Below are positions 1 through 7,610 of a DNA stretch of 43,440 bases, piece after piece. Origin of the DNA: an uncultured Alphaproteobacteria bacterium (GTDB lineage Bacteria; Pseudomonadota; Alphaproteobacteria; Rs-D84); contig CAJGDG010000009.1 in NCBI GenBank assembly GCA_904502095.1, positions 1 through 43,440 of the forward strand, written 5' to 3'. The translations under genes and the position numbers were made by a program. Every line of letters begins with the position of its first letter. The first letter of the stretch is position 1. The notes beneath the pieces were generated by a model that saw only the letters and a program-made list of their open reading frames with translations, made no database searches and was not told the DNA's origin.

Positions 1-89
1 ATGGCAATATCGAACGGTGGCGGAAACAACAATCGGTTGACATAACAAAAGAACGTCGACCGGACTTAATAAAGGAAAATGAAAAATGA
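1..89 (+). CDS. trmD: tRNA (guanine-37-N1)-methyltransferase, 3' end only
   Basis: Only the last 28 codons are in the window (reading frame from base 3, TGA at 87-89). The peptide holds NIERWRKQQ and TKERRPDL, which match the conserved C-terminal tail of TrmD, the enzyme that methylates G37 of tRNAs to prevent frameshifting. The stop overlaps the rplS start as ATGA. The usual bacterial order rpsP-rimM-trmD-rplS supports the call. The catalytic part lies outside the window. Confidence 0.85.
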   Translation, partial: GNIERWRKQQSVDITKERRPDLIKENEK

Positions 90-475
90 GCATTATTAAA
101 AAAATCGAAGCTGCCCAGGTTGCAAAATTGATGGGCGACAAAAAAATCCCAAACTTTAAAGCTGGGGATACATTGAAAGTTCACGTTAAAATTAAAGACG
201 GTGACAAATTCCGTATCCAGGTTTTTGAAGGTGTTGTTATCGCACGCGATGGCGGCGCAGGGAATAATGCATCCTTTACAGTACGCCGTGAATCTTATGG
301 CGTTGGCGTAGAACGCAAATTCCCATTGTATAGCCCTGCAATCGAAAAGATTGAAAAGGTTCGCATTGGTAAAGTTCGTCGCGCAAAATTGTTCTTTTTG
401 CGTGGTTTGTCTGGCAAGAAAGCACGTATCGTGGAAGATTTGTCCGCAACAAGCGCAGAAAAAAATGCAAAATAA
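86..475 (+). CDS. rplS: 50S ribosomal protein L19
   Basis: A 129-residue protein with the full L19 pattern: FKAGDTLKVHVKI near residues 25-37, then FEGVVIARDGG, FTVRRESYGVGVER and the RRAKLFFLRGLSGKKARI tail. L19 sits at the 30S-50S interface of the ribosome. It overlaps the trmD stop by 4 bases, so translation is probably coupled; GGA about 10 bases before the ATG is a weak ribosome binding site. The C-terminal tail (EDLSATSAEKNAK) is lineage-specific. An intrinsic terminator follows directly, so this is the last gene of the ribosomal operon. Confidence 0.97.
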   Translation: MSIIKKIEAAQVAKLMGDKKIPNFKAGDTLKVHVKIKDGDKFRIQVFEGVVIARDGGAGNNASFTVRRESYGVGVERKFPLYSPAIEKIEKVRIGKVRRAKLFFLRGLSGKKARIVEDLSATSAEKNAK

Positions 476-504
476 AAAAATCCCACATTTGTGGGATTTT
501 TTTT
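474..504. terminator. Bidirectional intrinsic terminator after rplS
   Basis: TCCCAC-ATTT-GTGGGA hairpin flanked by A-runs on the left and T-runs on the right. It can end transcription of rplS from the left and of the convergent gene at 503-1012 from the right. Confidence 0.85.
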
Positions 505-1012
505 AACGCCCAATCATTGTTTTAATTTGTGCAAAATTATCTTTTAAATGTAATGCATTTTCATAACGTTTTTTCGCTAAGTTTGCTAATTCAAAGAATT
601 GTGGCTCTGTTACCTTTTGTGCGATTTTAGTCGCAAATGGGTTCTTTATATCTGCGACCCAACCAATGGATTTGTTTGTTTCATAATAAAAAACGTTACG
701 ATGGTCTGGGGTATCATAATAGCCCGCTGCATTACCCTTATGTAAATTGATCACGCCATGTTTCAGGTCGATATCACTGGCATATATCTTTTCTGCTAAT
801 TTTATCGTGAATGGCCCTGCGTTATATGTAACTTTTTTTGGTTTCTTTACTTTTTTCTTACCATGAGGCACACGAATCTTCAAACTGTATGAATAATCAG
901 CCAGCCCTTTGATGTTAAACTTATATAATTCTAATTCTCTGTCGTATGTAACGTTTGTGTCTTTGTGCAACATTATCAATTTTGCCAAAGTAAAATTATT
1001 TTCTGATATCAT
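503..1012 (-). CDS. Hypothetical protein (169 aa)
   Basis: I do not recognise this protein. It is soluble, lacks a signal peptide or membrane segment, and has a basic patch (GKKKVKKPKK) near residues 50-60. A GGACA element about 6 bases before the ATG supports the start. It runs towards rplS and shares its terminator. It stands alone, because the next gene upstream is transcribed away from it. Base composition is like its neighbours. Confidence 0.6.
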   Translation of the reverse strand: MISENNFTLAKLIMLHKDTNVTYDRELELYKFNIKGLADYSYSLKIRVPHGKKKVKKPKKVTYNAGPFTIKLAEKIYASDIDLKHGVINLHKGNAAGYYDTPDHRNVFYYETNKSIGWVADIKNPFATKIAQKVTEPQFFELANLAKKRYENALHLKDNFAQIKTMIGR

Positions 1013-1103
1013 GTTTCTTGTCCTTTTTGTAATACATTGTTATTTATTTTATGTTATGTTATTTATTTTATACAAAAATATTATATTGTCAAGTTTTTTG
1101 TGT

Positions 1104-1131
1104 TTGACATTTTTTGCATGAACTGTATCAT
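1104..1131 (+). promoter_or_regulatory. Promoter placing the transcript start at the DUF2155 gene ATG
   Basis: TTGACA (1104-1109), 16 bases, TATCAT (1126-1131). The ATG at 1139 follows after 7 bases, so the mRNA would begin at or beside the start codon. No ribosome binding site precedes the ATG, which agrees with a leaderless transcript. Confidence 0.55.
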
Positions 1132-1138
1132 TTGTGGT

Positions 1139-1483
1139 ATGAAAAAAATAATTTTATCTTTGTTTATATCTGCCCTGCCCGTTGTGGCAAATGCGTATAT
1201 TGATAAAACAAATGCGGTTATTCGTATTCTGAACAAGGACGCCGGCAAGGTTTCTGAACATAAAGTTGTATTAAATCAAGATTTTAAATTTGAAAAATTA
1301 AAAATCGTTGTGCGTTCGTGCAAACAATCTGACCCATTTGAAGCAGAAAACTTTTGGGCGTTTGTTGAAATTGATGACGTTGACACAGGTCGCGTTTTCA
1401 GCAACTGGATGAACCGTAACGAACCGGGTGAAAATCCATTGCAGCACGCTGACTATGATGTTTGGTTGGTAAAATGCGAATAA
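1139..1483 (+). CDS. DUF2155 family exported protein
   Basis: A 114-residue protein with an N-terminal signal peptide (MKKIILSLFISALPVVANA, cleavage after ANA). The mature part carries the DUF2155 pattern: AVIRILNKDAGKV, a short strand region, IVVRSCKQSDP and ENFWAFVEIDD. The family is nearly confined to Alphaproteobacteria, is periplasmic or envelope-associated, and has no established function. The ATG at 1139 is preferred over in-frame upstream starts because it begins a proper signal peptide and sits just after a promoter. It probably heads a forward run with the next genes. Confidence 0.8.
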   Translation: MKKIILSLFISALPVVANAYIDKTNAVIRILNKDAGKVSEHKVVLNQDFKFEKLKIVVRSCKQSDPFEAENFWAFVEIDDVDTGRVFSNWMNRNEPGENPLQHADYDVWLVKCE

Positions 1484-1499
1484 AAAGTGGGAGAGAACA

Positions 1500-1805
1500 A
1501 TGAACTTTATAAAAAAATATTTTAAATTATTTATTGGTATTGGTGCGTTGTTGTTGGTGTTGGTTGTTTTCTTTTTTGCACAGCGCAGCGGTGCATTGGA
1601 ATCAGGCAGTTTACAAGACTGGCGCAGCGCATCGTTGGACAGACGCGTTGCAGCGGCTCAAATATTGACCGGCGCAGATTCTAATATTGATTTACTGGTC
1701 GCATGTATTGATAAGATGGCAACATTGCCAGACAGCTCCGAGATGACCGTGCGTGACGCTGCGTCGTTATGCCGAACAGGAATTAAATTAAAAGAAAATC
1801 TGTAA
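1500..1805 (+). CDS. Small membrane-anchored hypothetical protein
   Basis: 101 residues. Lys-rich N-terminus (MNFIKKYFK), one strongly hydrophobic segment at about residues 10-27, then a helical exported domain with two Cys (LLVACIDKM and ASLCRTG). The topology suggests an inner-membrane anchor with a periplasmic domain. A strong ribosome binding site (GGGAGAG) precedes the ATG. Its stop overlaps the next start by one base, so it is probably co-translated with the lipoprotein that follows. Family not recognised. Confidence 0.7.
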   Translation: MNFIKKYFKLFIGIGALLLVLVVFFFAQRSGALESGSLQDWRSASLDRRVAAAQILTGADSNIDLLVACIDKMATLPDSSEMTVRDAASLCRTGIKLKENL

Positions 1806-2488
1806 TGCGCGCGGTTTTAATGTTATTGCTGTTGGCCGGGTGCGCTGTGAATTCAGATTTGCCCGGCCAGTCTTTTTTAGGCGCAAAATATCTGTCTTCG
1901 CCGTTGGGCGAAGGCGTGCCGCCCGATGCTGACCCAACTATACGATTTGATGCGTTTGATTGCACAACATTTGTGGAAACTGTTTTGGCAAATGGCGATA
2001 TTGAAAAACTTAATAAAATAAGATACAAAAACGGCAAAATAGATTTTTTAAACCGTAATCATTTTATTGAAACCGATTGGTTGAAAAATAATTCTGACAT
2101 TGTTGAAAATGTCAGTCGTAATTTTGGAAAAACGGCAATAAGAACGGTTGTAATCAACAAACAATCTTGGTTCAAGACTGTTCATAATATTGACGCCGAT
2201 TTTATGCCAGAAACAGTCAAACTGGAATATCTGCCATATAAAAATCTTGGTGATTTAGAATTAAATAAAATGTATGTTGTGTTGTTTGTTGCTGACAATC
2301 AAAAAAATCGTGATAAAATTGGGACCGACATTGGCGTAGTTCATATGGGGTTCTTGTTGCCAAATGGAATTCTGCGACACGCGTCCAGTGCGCAAGGCAT
2401 GGTGGTCGATGTTGATTTTTACGATTATGTAAATCAGCGTCAGAAAACAAAAACAAATATCGGAATCGTAATATTGGAAATAAAATGA
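1805..2488 (+). CDS. DUF1460-like lipoprotein, putative cell-wall amidase
   Basis: 227 residues with a lipobox LAGC (Cys13), so probably an outer- or inner-membrane lipoprotein. The motif RFDAFDCTTFVE (Cys53) and later GVVHMGFLL and LRHASS resemble DUF1460, an NlpC/P60-like amidase family where Cys and His form the catalytic pair. Known DUF1460 enzymes release L-Ala from muramyl peptides; substrate use here is inferred. Its start overlaps the upstream stop and its stop overlaps the tsaD ATG as ATGA, so the four genes look like one translation-coupled operon. Confidence 0.7.
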   Translation: MRAVLMLLLLAGCAVNSDLPGQSFLGAKYLSSPLGEGVPPDADPTIRFDAFDCTTFVETVLANGDIEKLNKIRYKNGKIDFLNRNHFIETDWLKNNSDIVENVSRNFGKTAIRTVVINKQSWFKTVHNIDADFMPETVKLEYLPYKNLGDLELNKMYVVLFVADNQKNRDKIGTDIGVVHMGFLLPNGILRHASSAQGMVVDVDFYDYVNQRQKTKTNIGIVILEIK

Positions 2489-3606
2489 GTGACGAAAAAT
2501 TGATGCGTTTAGATATGGGAACTTTGGACAGCAGCGTTCACAGCGACCGCCCCACCCTGTGTTTGGGGATCGAATCTTCTTGTGATGAAACATCTGCTGC
2601 AGTTGTAGATAGTGATAAAAATATATTATCGCATATAATTTATTCGCAAATTCCAGAGCACCAAAAATATGGTGGCGTTGTGCCTGAACTGGCGGCGCGC
2701 GCACATATCTTGGCAGTTGATAATGTGATTAATCAGGCATTAGATAAAGCCGGCAAAACAATTGATGATATAGATGTCATAGCCGCAACTGCTGGCCCCG
2801 GATTGATCGGTGGCGTTTTAGTTGGCTGGATGGCAGCAACAGGTATTGCACAGTCTTTAAAAAAACCTTTGGTTGCAGTAAATCATTTAGAAGGTCATGC
2901 ATTAGTTCCACGACTGTGTGCGACATTGGCAGATGGCACAAACGGCAATGTAAATATTGAGTTTCCATATTTGTTAATGCTGGCGTCTGGTGGTCATTGT
3001 CAGATTTTGTTGGTTCGCGGCGTTGGAAAATATGAATTAATCGGTCAGACATTGGACGACAGTGCTGGCGAAGCCTTTGACAAAGTTTCAAAAATGTTAG
3101 GATTAGGTTATCCAGGCGGCCCGATTGTTGATAAGCGTGCACAAAACGGCAATCCGCGTGCGTTTGCGTTTCCACGCCCATTATGCGATAAGCCAAATTG
3201 CGATTTTTCATTCAGCGGAATTAAAACTGCTGCACGTACTTTTTTAGACCGCGCAAACGCGCCCCTGACAGATGAATATATTGATGATTTTTGCGCTTCG
3301 TTTCAGGCCTCTGTGGTCGACTGTATAATTAACCGTCTGACAAATGCGTTAAAAGATTCGCGCGTATTGGAAGCTTCGCCTAAAACATTGGTCGTCGCAG
3401 GTGGCGTAGCAAAAAACACCGCTATTCGCAGTGCGATGGAAAAGTTAGCCCAGAAAAACAAGATGATATTTGCTGCACCTCCACTGAATTTATGTACAGA
3501 CAATGGCGCAATGATTGCATGGGCAGGCTTGGAAAACTTTTTGATTGGCAATGTTGTACGCGAACCAATTGCACCGCGCCCGCGCTGGCCTTTGACGGAA
3601 TTATAA
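2485..3606 (+). CDS. tsaD: tRNA A37 N6-threonylcarbamoyltransferase TsaD
   Basis: 373 residues, Kae1/Qri7 family. GIESSCDETSAAVVD near residues 28-42 is the ATPase-fold phosphate loop, HLEGH (His134, His138) binds the metal, and the APRPRWPL tail is conserved. TsaD transfers the threonylcarbamoyl group to A37 of ANN-decoding tRNAs together with TsaB and TsaE. Its partner tsaB lies at 37460-37993. The first 25 residues before LCLGIE are an extension; Met7 or Met11 could be the true start, though the ATGA overlap with the lipoprotein favours 2485. Confidence 0.95.
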   Translation: MSDEKLMRLDMGTLDSSVHSDRPTLCLGIESSCDETSAAVVDSDKNILSHIIYSQIPEHQKYGGVVPELAARAHILAVDNVINQALDKAGKTIDDIDVIAATAGPGLIGGVLVGWMAATGIAQSLKKPLVAVNHLEGHALVPRLCATLADGTNGNVNIEFPYLLMLASGGHCQILLVRGVGKYELIGQTLDDSAGEAFDKVSKMLGLGYPGGPIVDKRAQNGNPRAFAFPRPLCDKPNCDFSFSGIKTAARTFLDRANAPLTDEYIDDFCASFQASVVDCIINRLTNALKDSRVLEASPKTLVVAGGVAKNTAIRSAMEKLAQKNKMIFAAPPLNLCTDNGAMIAWAGLENFLIGNVVREPIAPRPRWPLTEL

Positions 3607-3607
3607 A

Positions 3608-4144
3608 TTGAATATTTTGCACGAATATGATATCGTGTCAGATATGAGAAAAGAAAAAGAAGAATTTTATCAACAGGCTACTCGTAGACTGCTGCAACAA
3701 ATTGATAAGATGAAGATGACCGATGACCAACGGCGTATGGCGCGGCGTTTTACATTGTTGTTTCGCAACAGCTTTAAATCCGAAGCAGTTAAACACGCGA
3801 CTTTTGATGATCAGTTGGGGAAAAGAACTGATGTTTTTACATATCCATCAGACGGTTTTTGCAAAGCGTCATGTTTTGCTTTTATGAGTGCGATGGATTC
3901 ATCAGATTGGAAATTGATGTATATCAGCGAAATTTGGACATATGGCCCCCACTTTTTCTTGTATCATATACCCAGCAAACAAAATTTCGATTTAACCGCA
4001 GACCAATATACAAACATTGGAATTTCTGTGCCATATGAACTGGGACGACCAGAGCGATTAGAAGGCAAAGAAACCGCGTCTGCGCAACGATTTGCAATTG
4101 CTGTCGCGGATTATGTAAACAGTATACAACAAGGTGGTATGTAA
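3608..4144 (+). CDS. Hypothetical protein, possible papain-like fold
   Basis: Up to 178 residues from a TTG at 3608; the ATG at 3644 (MRKEKEEF) gives 166 residues and is at least as likely. There is no signal peptide and the N-terminal third is a charged helix. The later part has DGFCKASCFAF, GPHFFLYH and DLTADQYT. This Cys, His, Asp-Leu-Thr order recalls YunG-type proteins of unknown function, but the match is by eye only. It lies tightly between tsaD and xseA, so it is co-transcribed with them. Confidence 0.55.
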   Translation: MNILHEYDIVSDMRKEKEEFYQQATRRLLQQIDKMKMTDDQRRMARRFTLLFRNSFKSEAVKHATFDDQLGKRTDVFTYPSDGFCKASCFAFMSAMDSSDWKLMYISEIWTYGPHFFLYHIPSKQNFDLTADQYTNIGISVPYELGRPERLEGKETASAQRFAIAVADYVNSIQQGGM

Positions 4145-4147
4145 ACT

Positions 4148-5380
4148 ATGCAGAAACCGGAGCCATTTGTAAAAGATGATATGATTTTTAGCGTGTCAGA
4201 CGCATCTGCGTTGCTGAAAAATGTTGTAGAGACAGCTTTTCCGCGAATAAAAATTCGGGGTGAATTATCGCAAATCACACGTGCGACTTCTGGGCACATT
4301 TATATGACGATAAAAGATTCGGGTGCGGCCATATCTGTAATTGTTTGGCGCGGCACACCGCTGAATTTTAAACTGGAAGACGGGTTAGAAGTTATTATCA
4401 CAGGTCGTTTTACCACATACCCTGCCCGCAGCAATTATCAAATCATTGCCAGCGAAATTGAAATGGCAGGCGTTGGCGCAATTCTTAAAATGCTGGAAGA
4501 ACGCAAACAAAAATTGGCAGCCGAAGGGTTGTTTGACGCATCTCGCAAGAAGCCATTGCCAAAATTGCCGCAAACCATCGGTGTTGTCACCAGCCCAACA
4601 GGCGCTGCGTTCCAAGACATACAGAACCGCCTGCGCGAACGCTTTCCGGTGCGTGTTTTGTTGTACCCTGCAACGGTCCAAGGGGTGACGGCCGCGACCG
4701 AGGTTGCAGCCGGTATCGAATACTTTAATCGAATGAATAATGTCGATGTTATTATTGTTGCGCGTGGTGGTGGCTCGTTAGAAGATTTATTGCCTTTTTC
4801 AGAAGAAATTGTTGTACGCGCAGCCGCGGCCAGTCGTATACCATTGATTTCAGGCGTGGGACATGAACCAGACTGGATGTTGATTGATTTTGCTGCCGAC
4901 CACCGCGCGCCTACCCCAACCGGTGCAGCCGAGGCGGTCGTGCCAACAAAACTGTCATTAGTTCAAGATTTGGATAATATGTGGTTGCGACTGTCTGGCA
5001 ATTTCGTCACGCGACTGACGAACGCTAAACAACGCATCGAATCTGTAAACATCAAAAGCCCTAAACAAATGTTGATGGAACATACTCAGCGTTTGGACGA
5101 TTTGGGGCGCACGCTGAACATTATTATTAACACCAAAATTGTGGCAGCATGTCAGAAAATGGATAATGTCGCAGGGTTCCCTAACATATTACAAAACAAG
5201 ATGGCTGCTTTGAATCAATCGTTAACGCATGCAGGACAGATGTTGAATTCGCTTAGTTATAAAAGCGTTTTGGCGCGTGGGTATGCTATTGTGCGCGGCG
5301 CAGATAACGCAATCATCAGCAGTGTTGATGGTGGTACGCCACAAACAATCGAATTTGCAGACGGTGTAATAAAATTATAA
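4148..5380 (+). CDS. xseA: Exodeoxyribonuclease VII large subunit
   Basis: 410 residues. An N-terminal OB-fold that binds single-stranded DNA (IKIRGELSQITRATSGHIYMTIKD, about residues 35-58) is followed by the catalytic domain with GVVTSPTGAAFQDI, ARGGGSLEDL and SGVGHEPDWMLIDFAADHRAPTPTGAAE. A long helical part (about 270-370) and a short C-terminal strand region with LARGYAIV close it. With XseB it degrades single-stranded DNA into oligonucleotides in mismatch repair. xseB is not in the window. The gene is close behind the upstream ORF and is followed by a terminator. Confidence 0.95.
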   Translation: MQKPEPFVKDDMIFSVSDASALLKNVVETAFPRIKIRGELSQITRATSGHIYMTIKDSGAAISVIVWRGTPLNFKLEDGLEVIITGRFTTYPARSNYQIIASEIEMAGVGAILKMLEERKQKLAAEGLFDASRKKPLPKLPQTIGVVTSPTGAAFQDIQNRLRERFPVRVLLYPATVQGVTAATEVAAGIEYFNRMNNVDVIIVARGGGSLEDLLPFSEEIVVRAAAASRIPLISGVGHEPDWMLIDFAADHRAPTPTGAAEAVVPTKLSLVQDLDNMWLRLSGNFVTRLTNAKQRIESVNIKSPKQMLMEHTQRLDDLGRTLNIIINTKIVAACQKMDNVAGFPNILQNKMAALNQSLTHAGQMLNSLSYKSVLARGYAIVRGADNAIISSVDGGTPQTIEFADGVIKL

Positions 5381-5411
5381 AAACGCCCTTAACGGGGCGT
5401 TTTGTTTTTTT
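5381..5411 (+). terminator. Intrinsic terminator after xseA
   Basis: ACGCCC-TTAACG-GGGCGT hairpin followed by a T-rich tail. The 77 bases from here to the recN stop hold nothing recognisable. Confidence 0.85.
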
Positions 5412-5488
5412 ATCTAGACCGCTGAAACCATAATAACAAACACATATTAGAGCTTTTATTAAATGACGGAATAATGTCGCGTTGTATC

Positions 5489-7147
5489 TTAGTCCATACT
5501 TTTTATTAATGTTTTTGCCATTGTGACAGATTCTGATGTTATTTCGGCACCACTGATTATGCGCGCAATTTCGTTTACGCGTTCTTCGTCTGCAATTTGA
5601 TGAATTGTGGTGGTGGTTTTGCCATCGATGACAGATTTTGATATCTTAAAGTGCCTGTCCGCAAATCCTGCAACCTGGGCCGAGTGTGTAATAACCAGCG
5701 CTTGGTTTGCAACCGCCAGGCGATTTAAACGATTGCCAACAGCTGATGCAGTCGCGCCGGATATTCCTGTGTCAATTTCATCAAACACAAATGAATGTTC
5801 GTCGTTAGTGCCAGCCAATACTACACGCATAGCCAACATCAGACGCGCCAATTCACCCCCAGATGCGGATTTATGCAATGGTGCAAATGGAGAGCCTGGA
5901 TTGGTTTTTATCATAAATGTAATATCGTCAGTTCCATTTGCAGATGGCGCGCAAGTGTTAAACTCGATATCAAAATCAGCTGAGCCTAATTTTAAATCCG
6001 GCAATTCGGTCAACAGTTTTTCGCGTAATGTTTGGGCGGCTGTTTTTCGTGCGTCGTGCAACGCAGATGCAGCAGCAAGAAAACAATCGTGTGTTGTCTT
6101 AAGTTGTGCGGTTAGTTTTTTTAGCTCTGCATCAGAATTATCAATCGCATTTAATTGTGCAGACATTTGTTCCAGCTTTGCAGGCAGTTCATCTGCAGAA
6201 ACACGATGTTTGCGTGCAGCAGCACGAATTGCAAACAGTCGTTCTTCGATTGAATCCATATCGTCTGTGTCGATGTTTTCAGGCTCCAAGCTTTTTGACA
6301 CCGTGGCAATATCTTCCGCGATATCGTACAGTTTATCGATTTGCGATTGATACGGATTTTCATCGCCTTTGATTCTTTCTAAAATGTGTGCAACCGAAAA
6401 GACAAGCGCGTCCAGAGAATTGCCATGTGGGGCCATTGCGCTGATTGCGTCGTTTAAAATTGCAGTATTTTTTTCCGCATTCATCATATTGGCGCGTTTG
6501 GTTGCCAGTTCGTCTTCTTCGCCAATTTGCGGATTCAATTTTTGCAATTCTGCAACATTATGTTCCAAGAATTCGCGTTCAGATTCGCTGCGCGCCAACA
6601 TTTCTTGCAATTCTGACAGACGCTTTTTTGTATCAGAATATTCTTTATACGATGTTTTAACATCTGTCAACAATGCCTTAAAATTACCGATATAATTTTG
6701 TGCAAACGCGTCCAATGTTGGTCGGTGCGTTGACTGGTTCAACAAAGTATGATTTGCAAATTGACCGTGAATTTCTATTAATTCATCACCAATTTGCTTT
6801 AATGTTTTTACAGATATTGGCGTATCGTTAATCCATGCCTTGCTTTTGCCATCTGCGTTTAATGTGCGGCGTAAAATTAAACCGTCTGTGGTATCGATTT
6901 CAAATTCGTCCAAAACTGTTTTTGCACTTGCTGGGACATTATCAAATTCAGCAATTACAGACGCCGTTTCGCAACCGTGTCTTATCAGTCCAATGTCAGA
7001 GCGTGCGCCCAGTGCCAAAGACAGCGCGTCCATTAAAATACTCTTCCCTGCGCCGGTTTCGCCAGTTAATATGTTCAGCCCCCTGCCGAATTCAATGTTC
7101 AGTTTTTCTATCAGGACAATATTTGAAATATTTAAATTAACCAACAT
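5489..7147 (-). CDS. recN: DNA repair protein RecN
   Basis: 552 residues from the ATG at 7147; an upstream in-frame extension to 7231 is ignored because the conserved N-terminus begins MLVNLNISNIVLIEKLNIEF. It is an SMC-like ATPase: Walker A GETGAGKS near residue 30, long coiled-coil arms (about 150-360), ABC signature SGGELARLMLAMR, and Walker B FVFDEIDTGISG. RecN tethers DNA ends in double-strand break repair. It starts 7 bases after the stop of the AddA nuclease piece, so it belongs to a repair operon with the split AddA genes. Confidence 0.93.
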   Translation of the reverse strand: MLVNLNISNIVLIEKLNIEFGRGLNILTGETGAGKSILMDALSLALGARSDIGLIRHGCETASVIAEFDNVPASAKTVLDEFEIDTTDGLILRRTLNADGKSKAWINDTPISVKTLKQIGDELIEIHGQFANHTLLNQSTHRPTLDAFAQNYIGNFKALLTDVKTSYKEYSDTKKRLSELQEMLARSESEREFLEHNVAELQKLNPQIGEEDELATKRANMMNAEKNTAILNDAISAMAPHGNSLDALVFSVAHILERIKGDENPYQSQIDKLYDIAEDIATVSKSLEPENIDTDDMDSIEERLFAIRAAARKHRVSADELPAKLEQMSAQLNAIDNSDAELKKLTAQLKTTHDCFLAAASALHDARKTAAQTLREKLLTELPDLKLGSADFDIEFNTCAPSANGTDDITFMIKTNPGSPFAPLHKSASGGELARLMLAMRVVLAGTNDEHSFVFDEIDTGISGATASAVGNRLNRLAVANQALVITHSAQVAGFADRHFKISKSVIDGKTTTTIHQIADEERVNEIARIISGAEITSESVTMAKTLIKSMD

Positions 7148-7154
7148 ATTTAAA

Positions 7155-7610
7155 TTAAACCTGCTTGTTTGCGACTTGTTCCAGTGAAAAATCGTGTGTC
7201 CATAGTATATAACCATCGATGCTAAAATCAAGATAAATTGCAGACAGCAGTTCTGCGTATTCTTTTATCTGGGCGATATATTTAGCGCGATACGCATCGG
7301 GTGCTGTGTCTGTTTTATAATCGATGATATCTATGTGTTTTTTCTGTTTATCTATGCACAGGCGATCAATTCTGCGGCTGATAAATTTATTCTTTATTGT
7401 GCCGGCAATTGGAACTTCGGTTTTGGATTGTGCCGAAAAGAAGCGAACCAATTGCGGATTGGATTTTATTTTGTTTATCAAGTCAGGATTGCCGGCGTCG
7501 CCCGTTTCATCTATTGTTATGCGTTGCAATTGTGTATGCATATCAGCACCGCTTTTTGTTGCGTACTTTGTGCGCGTTTGTTCAGATATAATTTCATGCA
7601 ATGTCTTCAT
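7155..7610 (-). CDS. AddA C-terminal nuclease domain, separate ORF
   Basis: 151 residues from the ATG at 7610, which has an AGGA element 6 bases upstream. It carries a PD-(D/E)XK nuclease pattern: EVPIAGTI, RRIDRLCID and IDIIDYKTD near residue 100, the same order as the nuclease tail of AddA/RecB. AddA of other Alphaproteobacteria is one chain of over 1,100 residues; here the tail overlaps the helicase ORF by 17 bases in another frame. It could be a natural split with coupled translation, a frameshifted gene, or a sequencing indel. The usable start site favours a real split. Confidence 0.75.
   Translation of the reverse strand: MKTLHEIISEQTRTKYATKSGADMHTQLQRITIDETGDAGNPDLINKIKSNPQLVRFFSAQSKTEVPIAGTIKNKFISRRIDRLCIDKQKKHIDIIDYKTDTAPDAYRAKYIAQIKEYAELLSAIYLDFSIDGYILWTHDFSLEQVANKQV

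Noticed and set aside
7148..7231. N-terminal extension of RecN
   Set aside because: Overlaps the upstream nuclease ORF and precedes the conserved RecN N-terminus.
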